A stretch of 11,372 nt of DNA from Patescibacteria group bacterium UBA6164 (GCA_002422305.1 DIUG01000073.1:14949-26320), one strand, 5' to 3'; positions 1-8,127 are shown, numbered from the stretch's first letter. The notes: generated by a model not told the origin, from the sequence alone. Numbers and translations: made by a program.

Positions 1-971
1 TAAATACTTTTTATATTTTTATTACATTTAACTATTTCTTCAATAGGACAATAAAATATTTTATTATTTATCCTTAAATCAATATATACAATATTGCTTT
101 TATCTATATTCAAATGTTCTTTATTAAAAATAGCCAATTTTTCTATTTGCATTTTAGTGTCTGTATCTAAATCAAATATGATAGTTGTATCTTGTTCAGT
201 TGTAATATGTAATTCTCTTCAAACTTCATAATAAAATAATTTTTTAATTTTTATATTTATAAAATTTTCAAGAAATATTTTTTTTGTTGATGATATTTTT
301 GTAATATATTTTCATTCTAGTACTTTTTTATAATCTAAAAATAAACTTTTATCAAAATCATATTTTATATTTAACTCACTTAAATCACTTGAATAGCTTG
401 ATGGAATAAGTGTTCAATTTTCAGTTATAATAAAAGTTTTATTATTTATAGTAGTATTAAATATTCATTTATATGAATTTATATTAATTCTAATAGTACT
501 AGGTAGAGATATATCTAATTTTATATCACTTATATTATGTTGATAATTTTTTAAATCTTTTAATATATCTTTTTTTTCAACATTCCATATAGATTTTCAT
601 CTGTAATCTTCTACAGATTTATATGCTATTAGTCTATTTGTAATATTATCTTGTCATATTATATTAATAGTTTTTATTTTAAAAAGAGGTCAAAAAATTA
701 TATAAATAATAATTACTAATAATATAATTCATATTATTAAATAATAGTTAGTTACATTATTTCAAAATATTTTTAATTTTTCTAAATAATTATTTTTTAT
801 AATAAAACTCCTTCTTTTTTTTATGAAAGATGGATATTTAAATGTGTTTAGTACCAATTTACTATTATTAATACTACTTTTATTTTTAATAGGTTTTTCT
901 CTTTTTCTATAATTTACATCATTTTTTTTTGTAAAATATTTTATTCTGGATTTAATTTTTTGTAGGAACAT
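1..971 (-). CDS. ftsQ: FtsQ/DivIB-type cell division protein (3' end at window edge)
   Basis: Bitopic division protein that links the divisome to peptidoglycan synthesis. Read with TGA as Gly, 323 codons lie in the window. Residues 1-75 form a long Lys/Arg-rich cytoplasmic tail, about 76-97 a strongly hydrophobic membrane segment, and about 98-165 a POTRA-like domain beginning KIKTINIIGQ and containing LPSTIRINI. The beta domain follows, with ITENGTLIP and, near the end, VYIDLRINNKIFYC; these are typical FtsQ landmarks. The next codon begins TA, so the gene either stops at the edge (TAA/TAG) or continues with Tyr. All ten glycines I counted are TGA. The ATG lies 10 bp after the rbfA stop, so the two genes are very probably cotranscribed. 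There is no Shine-Dalgarno site. The family assignment rests on architecture and short motifs, so a divergent POTRA/FtsQ-like protein remains possible. Confidence 0.8.
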
Positions 972-981
972 ATTTTTAAAT

Positions 982-1317
982 TTAAATTACTTTATTTATT
1001 GTTTCACATACTTCTTGTCACCTTGCTCAACTATCATCATATCTAAATCTAATTCTAGGTAATTTTCTTATGTTTAGTGCTTTATTTAATTTTCACTGTA
1101 TTCAAGCATTATGTTTTGCTAAAGTTTTAGCAAGTATTTCTCAATTTTTAAGAGAACTAATATATATATCTAAATATGACAAATCAGAGCTTATTTTTAC
1201 TCAAGTAACAGTAATAATTCAAAAAATATTTTCACTGTCTTCTAATTCTTCGAATATAAAAAGAGTAACTAATTCTCTAGAAACACTTTCTAATTTTTTA
1301 ATTCTTTCTTTATTCAT
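982..1317 (-). CDS. rbfA: 30S ribosome-binding factor A
   Basis: RbfA binds the immature 30S subunit near the 5' end of 16S rRNA and helps late maturation. The 111-residue product is the usual length and is a single KH-like domain. Visible family features are the segment ITVTGVKISSDLSYLDIYIS (about residues 35-54), a helix with KTLAKHNAGIQGKLNKAL (64-81) and the C-terminal signature IRKLPRIRFRYDDSG (83-97). Seven glycines are all encoded by TGA, so under the standard code the gene breaks into fragments. It is the first gene of a minus-strand unit with ftsQ and is read from a promoter at 1354-1381, giving a leader of about 30 nt. No Shine-Dalgarno site precedes the ATG. Confidence 0.93.
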
Positions 1318-1353
1318 TTTTTTATCTAAAAATTAAATTTAATATGTAGCTTA

Positions 1354-1381
1354 AATATATTTAATTATTTAATTTTGACAA
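1354..1381 (-). promoter_or_regulatory. Promoter for rbfA-ftsQ
   Basis: On the minus strand, TTGTCA (1376-1381) is followed after 16 bp by TATATT (1354-1359). Transcription would start near 1347, about 30 nt before the rbfA ATG. The -35 box overlaps that of the rpsU promoter by five bases. Confidence 0.55.
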
Positions 1382-1402
1382 ATAAAAGTTTGTAAATATA
1401 AT
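1375..1402 (+). promoter_or_regulatory. Consensus sigma-70 type promoter for rpsU
   Basis: TTGACA (1375-1380), 16 bp spacer, TATAAT (1397-1402): both hexamers match the bacterial housekeeping consensus exactly. The start point would be near 1409, giving a leader of about 65 nt before rpsU. This is the strongest promoter in the window, as expected for a ribosomal protein gene. Confidence 0.85.
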
Positions 1403-1437
1403 TTTTCTACTTGAAATAGAAAAATACTTTTTCTATT
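1402..1437 (+). promoter_or_regulatory. rpsU leader with two mutually exclusive hairpins
   Basis: TTTTTCTA occurs at 1402-1409 and again at 1428-1435, with its complement TAGAAAAA between them at 1417-1424. The middle copy can pair with the first (8 bp, 7-nt loop) or with the second (10 bp using 1415-1424 and 1428-1437, 3-nt loop). The first copy straddles the likely start point, so only the second hairpin may form fully in RNA. The arrangement is seen directly; a regulatory role is inference. Confidence 0.45.
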
Positions 1438-1458
1438 ATTTATAATTTAACTTCCTAT

Positions 1459-1464
1459 AAGGGG
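1459..1464 (+). promoter_or_regulatory. Shine-Dalgarno-like site of rpsU
   Basis: AAGGGG lies 10 nt before the rpsU ATG. It is the only purine-rich SD-like site I could find in front of a gene here; ftsQ, rbfA, alaS, yvcK, recR, rplL, the U32 gene and the hypothetical genes have only A/T-rich sequence upstream. The match to the usual AGGAGG core is partial. Confidence 0.5.
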
Positions 1465-1474
1465 ATAGAAATAT

Positions 1475-1675
1475 ATGATATATGCTATAAAAAATAGTTG
1501 AGAAACTAATGAAAAACTAATTTTAAGATACAAGAAAATGTTTTTTCAATCTAGAATGACTAATAAAATTAGAACTGAAAGATATGCTGTAAAATCTCCA
1601 TCAAAGAAAAAGATTAGAGAACAAGCTATAGTTAGAGAGCATTATAGAATGTTAAATACTAAAGTTTACTTTTAA
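1475..1675 (+). CDS. rpsU: Ribosomal protein bS21
   Basis: bS21 is a small basic protein of the 30S platform, next to the 3' end of 16S rRNA, and takes part in initiation. The 66-residue product is typical in length. It shows the S21 pattern: a GETNEKLILRYKK segment (residues 9-21), MTNKIRTERYAVKSPSKKK (28-46), then a basic C-terminal helix REQAIVREHYR. Its only glycine is a TGA codon. The ATG at 1475 is chosen because it has an SD-like AAGGGG at 10-nt spacing and gives the family's usual N-terminus. The gene is monocistronic, with its own consensus promoter, leader and terminator, and the stop codon lies inside a palindrome. The sequence is divergent, but the lysine/arginine layout fits S21 well. 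Confidence 0.88.
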
Positions 1676-1684
1676 GTAAACTTT
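1661..1684 (+). repeat. Palindrome spanning the rpsU stop codon
   Basis: AAAGTTTACTT (1661-1671) and AAGTAAACTTT (1674-1684) are perfect inverted repeats separated by TT, with the TAA stop at 1673-1675 in the centre. It precedes the terminator hairpin by 3 nt and could protect the 3' end or work with the terminator. Confidence 0.6.
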
Positions 1685-1687
1685 TAA

Positions 1688-1718
1688 AGAAAAGCTAATA
1701 TTAGCTTTTCTTTTTTTT
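1688..1718 (+). terminator. Rho-independent terminator of rpsU
   Basis: AGAAAAGCTA (1688-1697) pairs with TAGCTTTTCT (1702-1711) around an ATAT loop, followed by a run of eight T (1711-1718). This is a textbook intrinsic terminator just after rpsU. Confidence 0.9.
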
Positions 1719-1779
1719 AAAATAAGTATAATGAAGAAAATCTCTATACTGTTTATAGGTTGGAGATATACTGAAAAGA

Positions 1780-2004
1780 TTTAAAAAACTTAGTAATCTT
1801 CAAGGCAATGCCATTAAGTTAAGAGACAAATAGCTAAAGCTATCTGTTGACAAACAGTATTAATAAAATGTTTTTCAGCTTGTTAACAGAGTGCTTTAGC
1901 ACTTTGAAATCCTTAACTTAATGGTATTGATCTTCAAGGGGCTAAAGCCACCTTGTTGACAGCTTGTTAACAGAAGGCTTTAGCCTTTTGTCTAAGATTT
2001 TAAA
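1780..2004 (+). ncRNA. Candidate structured RNA or repeat: two related folded modules
   Basis: This gene-free stretch is visibly richer in G+C than its surroundings. The ends pair: TTTAAAA (1780-1786) and CTTAG (1789-1793) with CTAAG (1992-1996) and TTTTAAA (1998-2004), leaving only an AA/A internal loop. Inside, module B has a hairpin at 1935-1955 with loop TAAA and one at 1970-1991 with loop TTTA. Module A (1806-1929) lies between and repeats the plan: a hairpin at 1830-1843 with loop TAAA, one at 1844-1857, and one at 1887-1906 with loop TTTA. Both modules share TGTTGACA and GCTTGTTAACAG. The hairpin stems differ between copies while the loops are conserved and pairing is kept, which argues for function as RNA. 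It matches no RNA family I know (not tmRNA, RNase P, SRP or 6S). Strand is uncertain; plus is assumed because the next gene is on plus. Confidence 0.5.
1806..1929. mobile_element. MITE-like nested element with 10-bp flanking repeats
   Basis: A 124-bp segment begins CAATGCCATTAAGTTAAG (1806-1823) and ends CTTAACTTAATGGTATTG (1912-1929); these are 18-bp inverted repeats with one G-T pair. It is flanked by an exact 10-bp direct repeat, ATCTTCAAGG, at 1796-1805 and 1930-1939, as a target-site duplication would be. Removing the segment and one direct repeat leaves module B as a compact closed fold. It holds no open reading frame, so if mobile it is non-autonomous. The alternative is that these are simply helices of one RNA. 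Confidence 0.4.
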
Positions 2005-2014
2005 GTAATTTTAG

Positions 2015-2020
2015 TATAAT
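2015..2020 (+). promoter_or_regulatory. Possible -10 box for the U32 gene
   Basis: TATAAT lies 21 nt before the ATG at 2042. No good -35 is present at normal distance (the nearest candidate, TTGTCT at 1988-1993, is 21 bp away), so this is weak. Confidence 0.3.
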
Positions 2021-2041
2021 TAAAATATTAACTTTATTTTT

Positions 2042-3421
2042 ATGTTTAAAAAAATAGTTTGATTAGGTTTTTCTACTAAATGAAAAAATGCAAAAGATTT
2101 AGAAAAATATATTTTATCATTGGTAGAATGATGAGCTAATGAGTTTTTTACTTGATATAATCCTGAATATTGGAGTAATAAATTTGGTTTTGAGGTTAGT
2201 CCTAATGGTAGATTTTCAGAACATGAACAAATAACAGATTTAAATACTTTGAGACTTGTAGTAAAAGAAGTACATAAATACAATTTGGAAATATTTATAA
2301 ATTTAAATGCTTGGTATTATACTGATCAAACTTTTCAGTTAATAGAAAAAATGGTAGAAGAGTTTGTAGAATTAGGAATTGATTGAATAATATGCTGAAA
2401 TATAAGTATTTTAGAATATTTAAAAGAAAAATGATATAAATGAAAAATAAATATTTCTACGATACTATCAGTTTATAATACTGAAGCTATTAGATTTTTT
2501 TTAGAAAATTATAAAATAAATAAAATAATTTTATCAAGAGAAATTACATTAAAAGAAATTGAAAGTTTAGTTACAGAATTTAGTAATACTCAATTTGAAG
2601 TATTTTGAGAATGAGATTTTTGTAGATATAATAATTGATTATGTTTTGCTGAACATAAATATTGAGCAAAAGATATTTGTACTATAGTTGTAAATGAATT
2701 GATAATTAAAAAGAAATTTAGATTAGATTTCAAAGAACTATTATTAGATAAATCATTATCAAATAAACAAAAAATAGAAGAAATGAATGATGATTATGAA
2801 GATGTTTTTTCAGAAATTTCATCTATTTTATGAAAAATAGATTTATGATTTATGTCTAGTGAAATTTTAGAAAAAAGATTATATGAGTTAATAAAAATTT
2901 CAAAAAATAGAGTAGATTTATATTTTGATGCTATGAAATCTATAAATTCACAAAGAAACATAAATATTATTATTTATTTAAGAGCTTTAAAATATTTGAT
3001 TAAATTATCTAAAGATTCTAATTTCAAGTATGATAATATAGAAGACATAAAAAAAATACACGATGAGTTAGAAAAAAATGTAAAATCATGAATGCAATAT
3101 CTTACAAATAAGATAAAAGATGTTTGATGATTACCTAAATTAAAGGCTTTAGAATTAGGAACTTTTTATGCTAAATGAGACAGTTTAAATTTATATACAT
3201 ACTTATTTTTTTCTAAGTTTAAAAATATAGAAACAGTAAAGTTTCCTACAAGAGGGAGAAATTATACAGAAAAGATAAAATTGATAGAAGGAGTTTTAAT
3301 TAATTGAAAAGTAGAATGAAAATATTTAGATAGAGGTTTGAGTATAGAAAGAGCTCATTATGATTTAAGTTATTTATTTTGAAATAAGTTACGGTTTAGA
3401 GAATTATTAAAAGATTTCTAA
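2042..3421 (+). CDS. Peptidase U32 family protein
   Basis: The 459-residue product belongs to the U32 family, many of whose members turned out to be Fe-S enzymes for RNA or ubiquinone hydroxylation (RlhA, TrhP, UbiU/V) rather than proteases. Features seen: an N-terminal barrel start with KDLEKYILSLVEGGANEFFTGY; a central family signature GIDGIICGN, INISTILSVYNTEAIRFF and IILSREITLKEIESLV (about residues 112-180); then FEVFGEGDFCRYNNGLCFAE. Cysteines at about 118, 194, 201 and 213 could be cluster ligands, but I cannot confirm the usual four-Cys pattern. The C-terminal part, about residues 230-459, is Lys-rich, helical and unlike the families I know. Most glycines are TGA. The gene stands alone between the 1780-2004 element and a shared terminator. 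Exact substrate cannot be inferred. Confidence 0.82.
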
Positions 3422-3422
3422 A

Positions 3423-3456
3423 AAAATAAAAATAACTAGAAATAGTTATTTTTATT
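3423..3456. terminator. Bidirectional terminator between convergent genes
   Basis: A 15-bp perfect stem (3423-3437 with 3442-3456) carries a GAAA loop and is A/T-rich on both sides, so U-tracts form on either strand. It begins 2 nt after the U32 stop and lies 75 bp beyond the stop of the minus-strand gene, so it can serve both. Nothing else is evident in 3457-3530. Confidence 0.8.
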
Positions 3457-3530
3457 TACATATTTTATTACACAGTCTCAAAGGGGATTTTGAAAAAAAT
3501 ATTATTTTCCTACAAATTTATTATAAAATA

Positions 3531-6056
3531 TTATAAAAATTCCCTAAATCAATTTATTTTAAAATACATTCATCAAATAATTCATTGTTGTTTCATTATT
3601 AATGTAAATCTATCTTCTCAAGAAGTATTAAATGTTTTTTTATCACTTAGTAAAGAATGTGATCAAGAAAAATTTCTTAATTCTTTATTTATTGATGTAA
3701 TATTATTTAAATTTATTTTTTCTTTATTTAAATTGTTTTCTTTGTTATCTACATTTTTTATAAAGGTCAGTATATTATTTCAAAATTTTCTAAGTTCTTC
3801 ATCTTTTATAGAATCGTCATCATTTGGGTTTATATTTATATTTCATATTGTAGTGAATAATTCTTTTCTATATTGCCAAACAGATTCTAAATTTAATTCT
3901 TTAAAAAAATTATGAAAATTTATTAAATTTTCTGTAGCTTTTGGATTTCATAAAGTTATTTTTTTTTCTTTTTCAGTTAATCATTCTATTTTTATTCCAT
4001 TTTTTCATTCTAAAATATAAGTAGAACCATTTTTAAAGTAATTATTTTCATTTGGGATAAAATATTGATTTTCTGGAGAATTTAATTTTTCTTTATTTCT
4101 TTCATATTCTTGAAAATCTATTTTTAAATCTTTATTTTTTTCTTTTATATCAATATATTCAATATAATTTTTGAAATTTTGTTGAATATTATTTATATTT
4201 TCTATTTGTACTAATTCATCAAGAATTTCATTTATTTTTAATTTGTCTTCTAAAGATAATTTATTAAAATTTTCTTCTATAAATTCTTTTTTTATTTTAG
4301 TTTGTTCTATATTTGTTTTTGATTTAATTAATTCTAAATAATCAATTTTTAATTTATTAATATCAAAAACTTTTTTTCCATTTTTTAATATTTTATATTT
4401 TGAATCTCAATCTAATAATATTTTTTCTCATATTTCTCCTATTTTAGTTATTTTAAATTCTTTTATTTCATTATGAATTATATTAAAATATTTTTGAAAT
4501 TCAGGATTTGTTTTATAGTTTTGAAAAGATTTTTTTAAAATATTATAAATATTTTCTGTATTTTTTTCATCAAATTTTCAATTAAGTTTTTCTATTTCTT
4601 TTAAAATTTCTTCTTTTGTTTCAGGTTTAAGTCATTTTAATTTTTTATCTAAATTTTCACTTAATATTTTATATCATTTATTTGTAATTTCTTGATTTCT
4701 AACATTAAAATCATGAGTTTCGGATTTTAGTTTTATTATATTTTCTAAATCATCATTTATTATATTTTCTATATCATTATAAATATTTTTATATTCTGGT
4801 TTTATTGTTAAATTTTTTGATTTATTATATAATTCTATAAATATTGTTAGATACTCTTTATTTGATATAATTGATTTTACTTTTTCATATTTATTTGGAA
4901 TATTATTTTTTATATAATTAAAAATATGTAAAGTTCATTCTATATTTTCTAAGTTTTTATTTATATGATTAATATTCCAAAGAATATCATCATTATCAAT
5001 ATTTTTATTTTTTTCATTTTTTAAATTTTCTAGAAAACAATTTATTATATCATAATTTTTTATTTCATTATTTCATATATAACGAATATTACTAATATCT
5101 ATTTCTATTAATGATTTTAAAATTGGTATAGATTTAATATTTAAAAGTCTAAAATCAGCATAATAGTTACTATTTTTTATTAGAGTAATAATAATTGTTT
5201 CATACTTAGGATTATTTATATTGTTTGATAAAAAATCAATTATTTTTCTTTGTTCATCTATAGATTTATCTTTAATTATATCTATATTCTTTATTATTTC
5301 ATCAGCATTACTTTCGGAAATAATATCTACTTCTCATAAATAAATTTTTATATAATTAGGAAAATATTTATAATTTAAATCTATATTTTCTTCTTTTATA
5401 ATATTTCTAATTGTATTTTTATCTATTCATTTTTTACATGCTTCTAAAATAAGATAATCTTTTATATATTTGTCTTTATTTATTTTTAATATTTTTGATA
5501 AATTATTTTGTAAATTTTCTTTTGATATAAATTGAATAGAGTAAAAATCTATTTCTATTCAAGGTTTTAATATAAATTCATTAAATAATTTACTATTTAT
5601 TTTACTTGCATTTATTTTTTCTCATTTTTTATTAAAAAAGTTTAATATTTCTTGAAGTTTATCGTAATTACTTATTATATTTATATTTTCTTGATTTATA
5701 AAAAAATATTGAGCATCTTTATTGATTAATTCTTCTAAATTGATATTAATTTTATTTATAGTTCTTTGAGTTTCTTTATTTGAAGTAATTATATTATTTT
5801 CTAATGCTTCAATATTTATATTTTCTTGATTTATTTCTTCTAAAATACCATTAAAAATATAAGAATTATTTTTATTTAATTTTGTTTTTTCAATAATATT
5901 ATTTTTTAATTTTTCATATTTTAAAAATATATCAGATTGTTCTGAAATATAATTTTCATTATTTACAAAATCTAATACATTTTCATTTAATTTATACAAA
6001 GTTTTTAATTTATCATTTTTTGTTGAACTAATTCATTCTTTTAAATCTAAAGTCAT
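3531..6056 (-). CDS. Large hypothetical protein, 841 residues
   Basis: I do not recognise this gene. Read with TGA as Gly it is a single uninterrupted frame starting MTLDLKEGIS and ending in a Gly-rich segment (QQGIIGGMYFKINGFREFL). The product is dominated by Asn, Lys, Ile and Glu and looks mainly alpha-helical, with possible coiled-coil stretches in the first 130 residues and around the middle. There is no signal peptide, membrane segment or obvious catalytic motif. The only segment that looks folded and conserved is the last quarter, with NLINFHNFFKELNLESVWQY and an acidic NPNDDDSIKDEELRKF, which might be an EF-hand-like acidic loop. By hand count glycine is 23 TGA against 5 GGN. It has its own promoter, diverges from alaS and converges on the U32 gene. 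It may be a lineage-specific Patescibacteria protein; function unknown. Confidence 0.8.
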
Positions 6057-6083
6057 ATTTGTTTATAAAATTATATTATTTAT

Positions 6084-6111
6084 ATTTTAACATATTTTTT
6101 ATTTGATACAA
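6084..6111 (-). promoter_or_regulatory. Promoter for the 841-residue gene
   Basis: On the minus strand, TTGTAT (6106-6111), 16 bp, TAAAAT (6084-6089), with a TG one base before the -10 (extended -10). The start would be near 6077, giving a leader of about 20 nt. The same hexamers and spacing occur in front of recR. Confidence 0.5.
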
Positions 6112-6137
6112 AAAATAAATCATCTATCTAAAATAAT

Positions 6138-6165
6138 TTGTTTTTTTCTTATATTTAGCTAAAAT
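6138..6165 (+). promoter_or_regulatory. Candidate promoter for alaS
   Basis: TTGTTT (6138-6143), 16 bp spacer, TAAAAT (6160-6165), about 43 nt before the alaS ATG. The AT-rich sequence closer to the gene offers other possible -10 boxes. Confidence 0.4.
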
Positions 6166-6208
6166 AAAGTCAATTAAGTTAAGTATATTTAAATTATAAA
6201 ACAAAAAT

Positions 6209-8029
6209 ATGAAATATAATAGTTCAGATATAAGAAAAAAATATTTAGATTTTTTTGCATCTAAATGACATATTGTAGTTCCTTCAGCTCCAGTTGTACC
6301 TGAAAATGATCCTACAGTACTTTTTAATACTGCATGAATGCAACCATTAGTACCTTATTTACTATGAGAAAAGCATCCTTCATGAGATAGATTAACAAAT
6401 TCTCAAAAATGTATTAGAACAGGTGATATAGATGATGTTTGAGATAATTCTCATTTAACTTTTTTTGAAATGTTAGGGAATTGGTCACTTTGAGATTATT
6501 TCAAAGAAGAATCTATTGCATGGTCTTATGAATTTTTAACTAGTCCTAGTTGCTTAGCTTTAGATCCTAAAAAAATAGCTGTAACAGTATTTGAGTGAGA
6601 TGCAGATGCACCTCGTGATGAAGAATCAGCAATTATATGGGCGAAACAAGGTATACCATTGGATAGAATATCATATCTTCCAAAATCAGAAAACTGGTGG
6701 GCAGCTGGTCCAACTGGTCCTTGTGGTCCTGATACAGAGATTTTTTATTGGGTATGAGAATCAGAATTTCCACCTATATGATCAAATGTATGAAATGATG
6801 AAAAAAATTGGATGGAAATATGGAATAATGTTTTTATGGAATTTAACAGGTTAGCAGATTGAAGTCTAGTTAAACTACCAAATAAAAATGTAGATACTGG
6901 TATGTGACTTGAAAGAATTACAGCTACTATTAATGGTGTAAAAACGGTTTATGATACAGATATTTTTAATAGTATAATTCATTCAATATCTAAAAATATT
7001 TGAGTTGATTATAACGAAACTACAATGAATTCTATTAGAATAATTGCAGATCATACTAGAACAGCTAGTATCATGATAAGTGATTGAGTTTTACCAAGTA
7101 ATGTTGATCAAGGCTATGTCCTTAGAAGACTTATCAGAAGAGCAATTAGACAAGCATATAAATTATGATATAAATGAGAATTTTTGCACAATGTAGCAAT
7201 ACAAGTAGTAGAAAAATTATGACAAGCATATACTCATATGATAGAAAAAGAAGAAGAAATAGTAAATGAAATACTTAGAGAAGAAAAACAATTTGGTGAA
7301 ACACTAGAAAAATGATTAAAAGAATTTGATAAATTGATAAATGGGTTTGAAATAGCATTTGAAAGAACAGGTAACAAAGTAGATACTATTTCAGGTGATA
7401 AAGCATTTAAATTGTATGATACTTATGGTTTTCCACTTGAAATGACAGTAGAATTAGCAAAAGAAAAATGATTAAAAGTAGATATAGAAGGATTTAATAT
7501 AGCACAAACAAAACACCAAGAATTATCAAGAGCATGAGCAGAACAAAAATTTAAGTGAGGGTTAGCAGATGCAGGTGAAGAAACTACGGCACTTCACTCA
7601 GCTACTCATTTATTACTTGCTGGTCTTAGAAAATATGTTTGACCACATGTTCATCAAAAAGGTTCAAATATCACTCCAGAAAGACTTAGATTTGATTTCA
7701 ATAATGATGATAAAATAGAAAAAGAAGTATTAGATAAAGTAGAAGTATTTGTAAATCAAGCTATACAATCATGACTTCAAGTAACTGTTGCAAATATTTC
7801 AAAAGAAGAAGCAAAAGCATCATGAGTAGAGTGAAGTTTTTGGGAAAAATATCCAGATGTAGTAAAAGTATATTCTATGGTATGAGCAGATGGAACAGTT
7901 TATAGTAAAGAATTATGTTGATGACCACATATAGAAAATTCTCAAAATATGTGAAGATTTGTAATACAAAAAGAAGAAAGTAGTAGTAGAGGTGTTAGGA
8001 GGATTAAGGCAGTATTGGTTAAATGATAA
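6209..8029 (+). CDS. alaS: Alanyl-tRNA synthetase lacking the C-Ala domain
   Basis: Class II synthetase that charges tRNA-Ala and hydrolyses mischarged Ser/Gly. The 606-residue product has the catalytic domain (about 1-250: NTAGMQP, RTGDIDDVGDNSHLTFFEML, GPTGPCGPDTEI, VDTGMGLERI), the tRNA-recognition region (about 250-440), and the editing domain with zinc ligands H463-xxx-H467 (HSATH) and C570-GGP-H574. It ends right after the editing domain (SSSRGVRRIKAVLVKG), whereas typical bacterial AlaRS is about 870 residues with a coiled-coil linker and C-Ala domain. About 30 in-frame TGA codons sit at glycine positions, two of them adjacent in C-G-G-P-H. The last sense codon is TGA followed directly by TAA. 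There is no SD. A C-Ala domain encoded separately elsewhere cannot be excluded. Confidence 0.96.
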
Positions 8030-8061
8030 ATAAGTATTAATTACTTAATTCTACATTATAC

Positions 8062-8084
8062 AAATAAAAAACTAGCTTTTATTT
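8062..8084 (+). terminator. Weak hairpin after alaS
   Basis: AAATAAAA (8062-8069) pairs with TTTTATTT (8077-8084) around a 7-nt loop. All pairs are A-T and there is no clean T-run, so it would be a weak terminator; alaS and yvcK may be partly cotranscribed. Confidence 0.3.
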
Positions 8085-8094
8085 ACTTCTTAAA

Positions 8095-8100
8095 TATAAT
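8095..8100 (+). promoter_or_regulatory. Possible -10 box for yvcK
   Basis: TATAAT lies 27 nt before the yvcK ATG, at a suitable distance, but no convincing -35 hexamer is found upstream. Confidence 0.35.
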
Positions 8101-8127
8101 CATATCATTATATAAAATCAAAAACAT

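Noticed and set aside
1070..1336. 88-codon plus-strand frame opposite rbfA
   Set aside because: It is the antisense shadow of rbfA, whose product has clear family motifs when TGA is read as Gly.
1829..1990. CRISPR-like or integron attC-like repeats
   Set aside because: Only two copies, unequal in length, with no regular spacers; the GTTGACA and GTTAACA segments do not fit the attC R'/R'' consensus and no cas or integrase gene is near.
1740..2005. tmRNA, RNase P RNA, SRP RNA or 6S RNA
   Set aside because: No T-arm with CCA end, no conserved RNase P core, no SRP tetraloop domain and no long 6S-type rod could be found.
2020..2283. 87-codon minus-strand frame over the start of the U32 gene
   Set aside because: Antisense shadow; the plus-strand frame encodes a recognisable U32 domain.
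3490..3915. 141-codon plus-strand frame, with AAGGGGAT just upstream at 3481-3488
   Set aside because: Despite the SD-like sequence it is antisense to the end of the 841-residue gene, has a low-complexity Phe/Leu/Ser composition typical of antisense AT-rich frames, and its stop is a TGA that is not a stop here.
6591..6854. 87-codon frame inside alaS
   Set aside because: Out-of-frame shadow of the AlaRS catalytic domain, which is continuous in the other frame.
6209..8029. alaS and other genes as pseudogenes full of TGA stops
   Set aside because: The TGAs fall on conserved glycines in several unrelated genes, and no TAA or TAG interrupts them, so this is code reassignment.
6209..8029. Mycoplasma/Spiroplasma code with TGA as Trp
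   Set aside because: TGA positions are glycines in the families (for example C-G-G-P-H), and real Trp positions use TGG.
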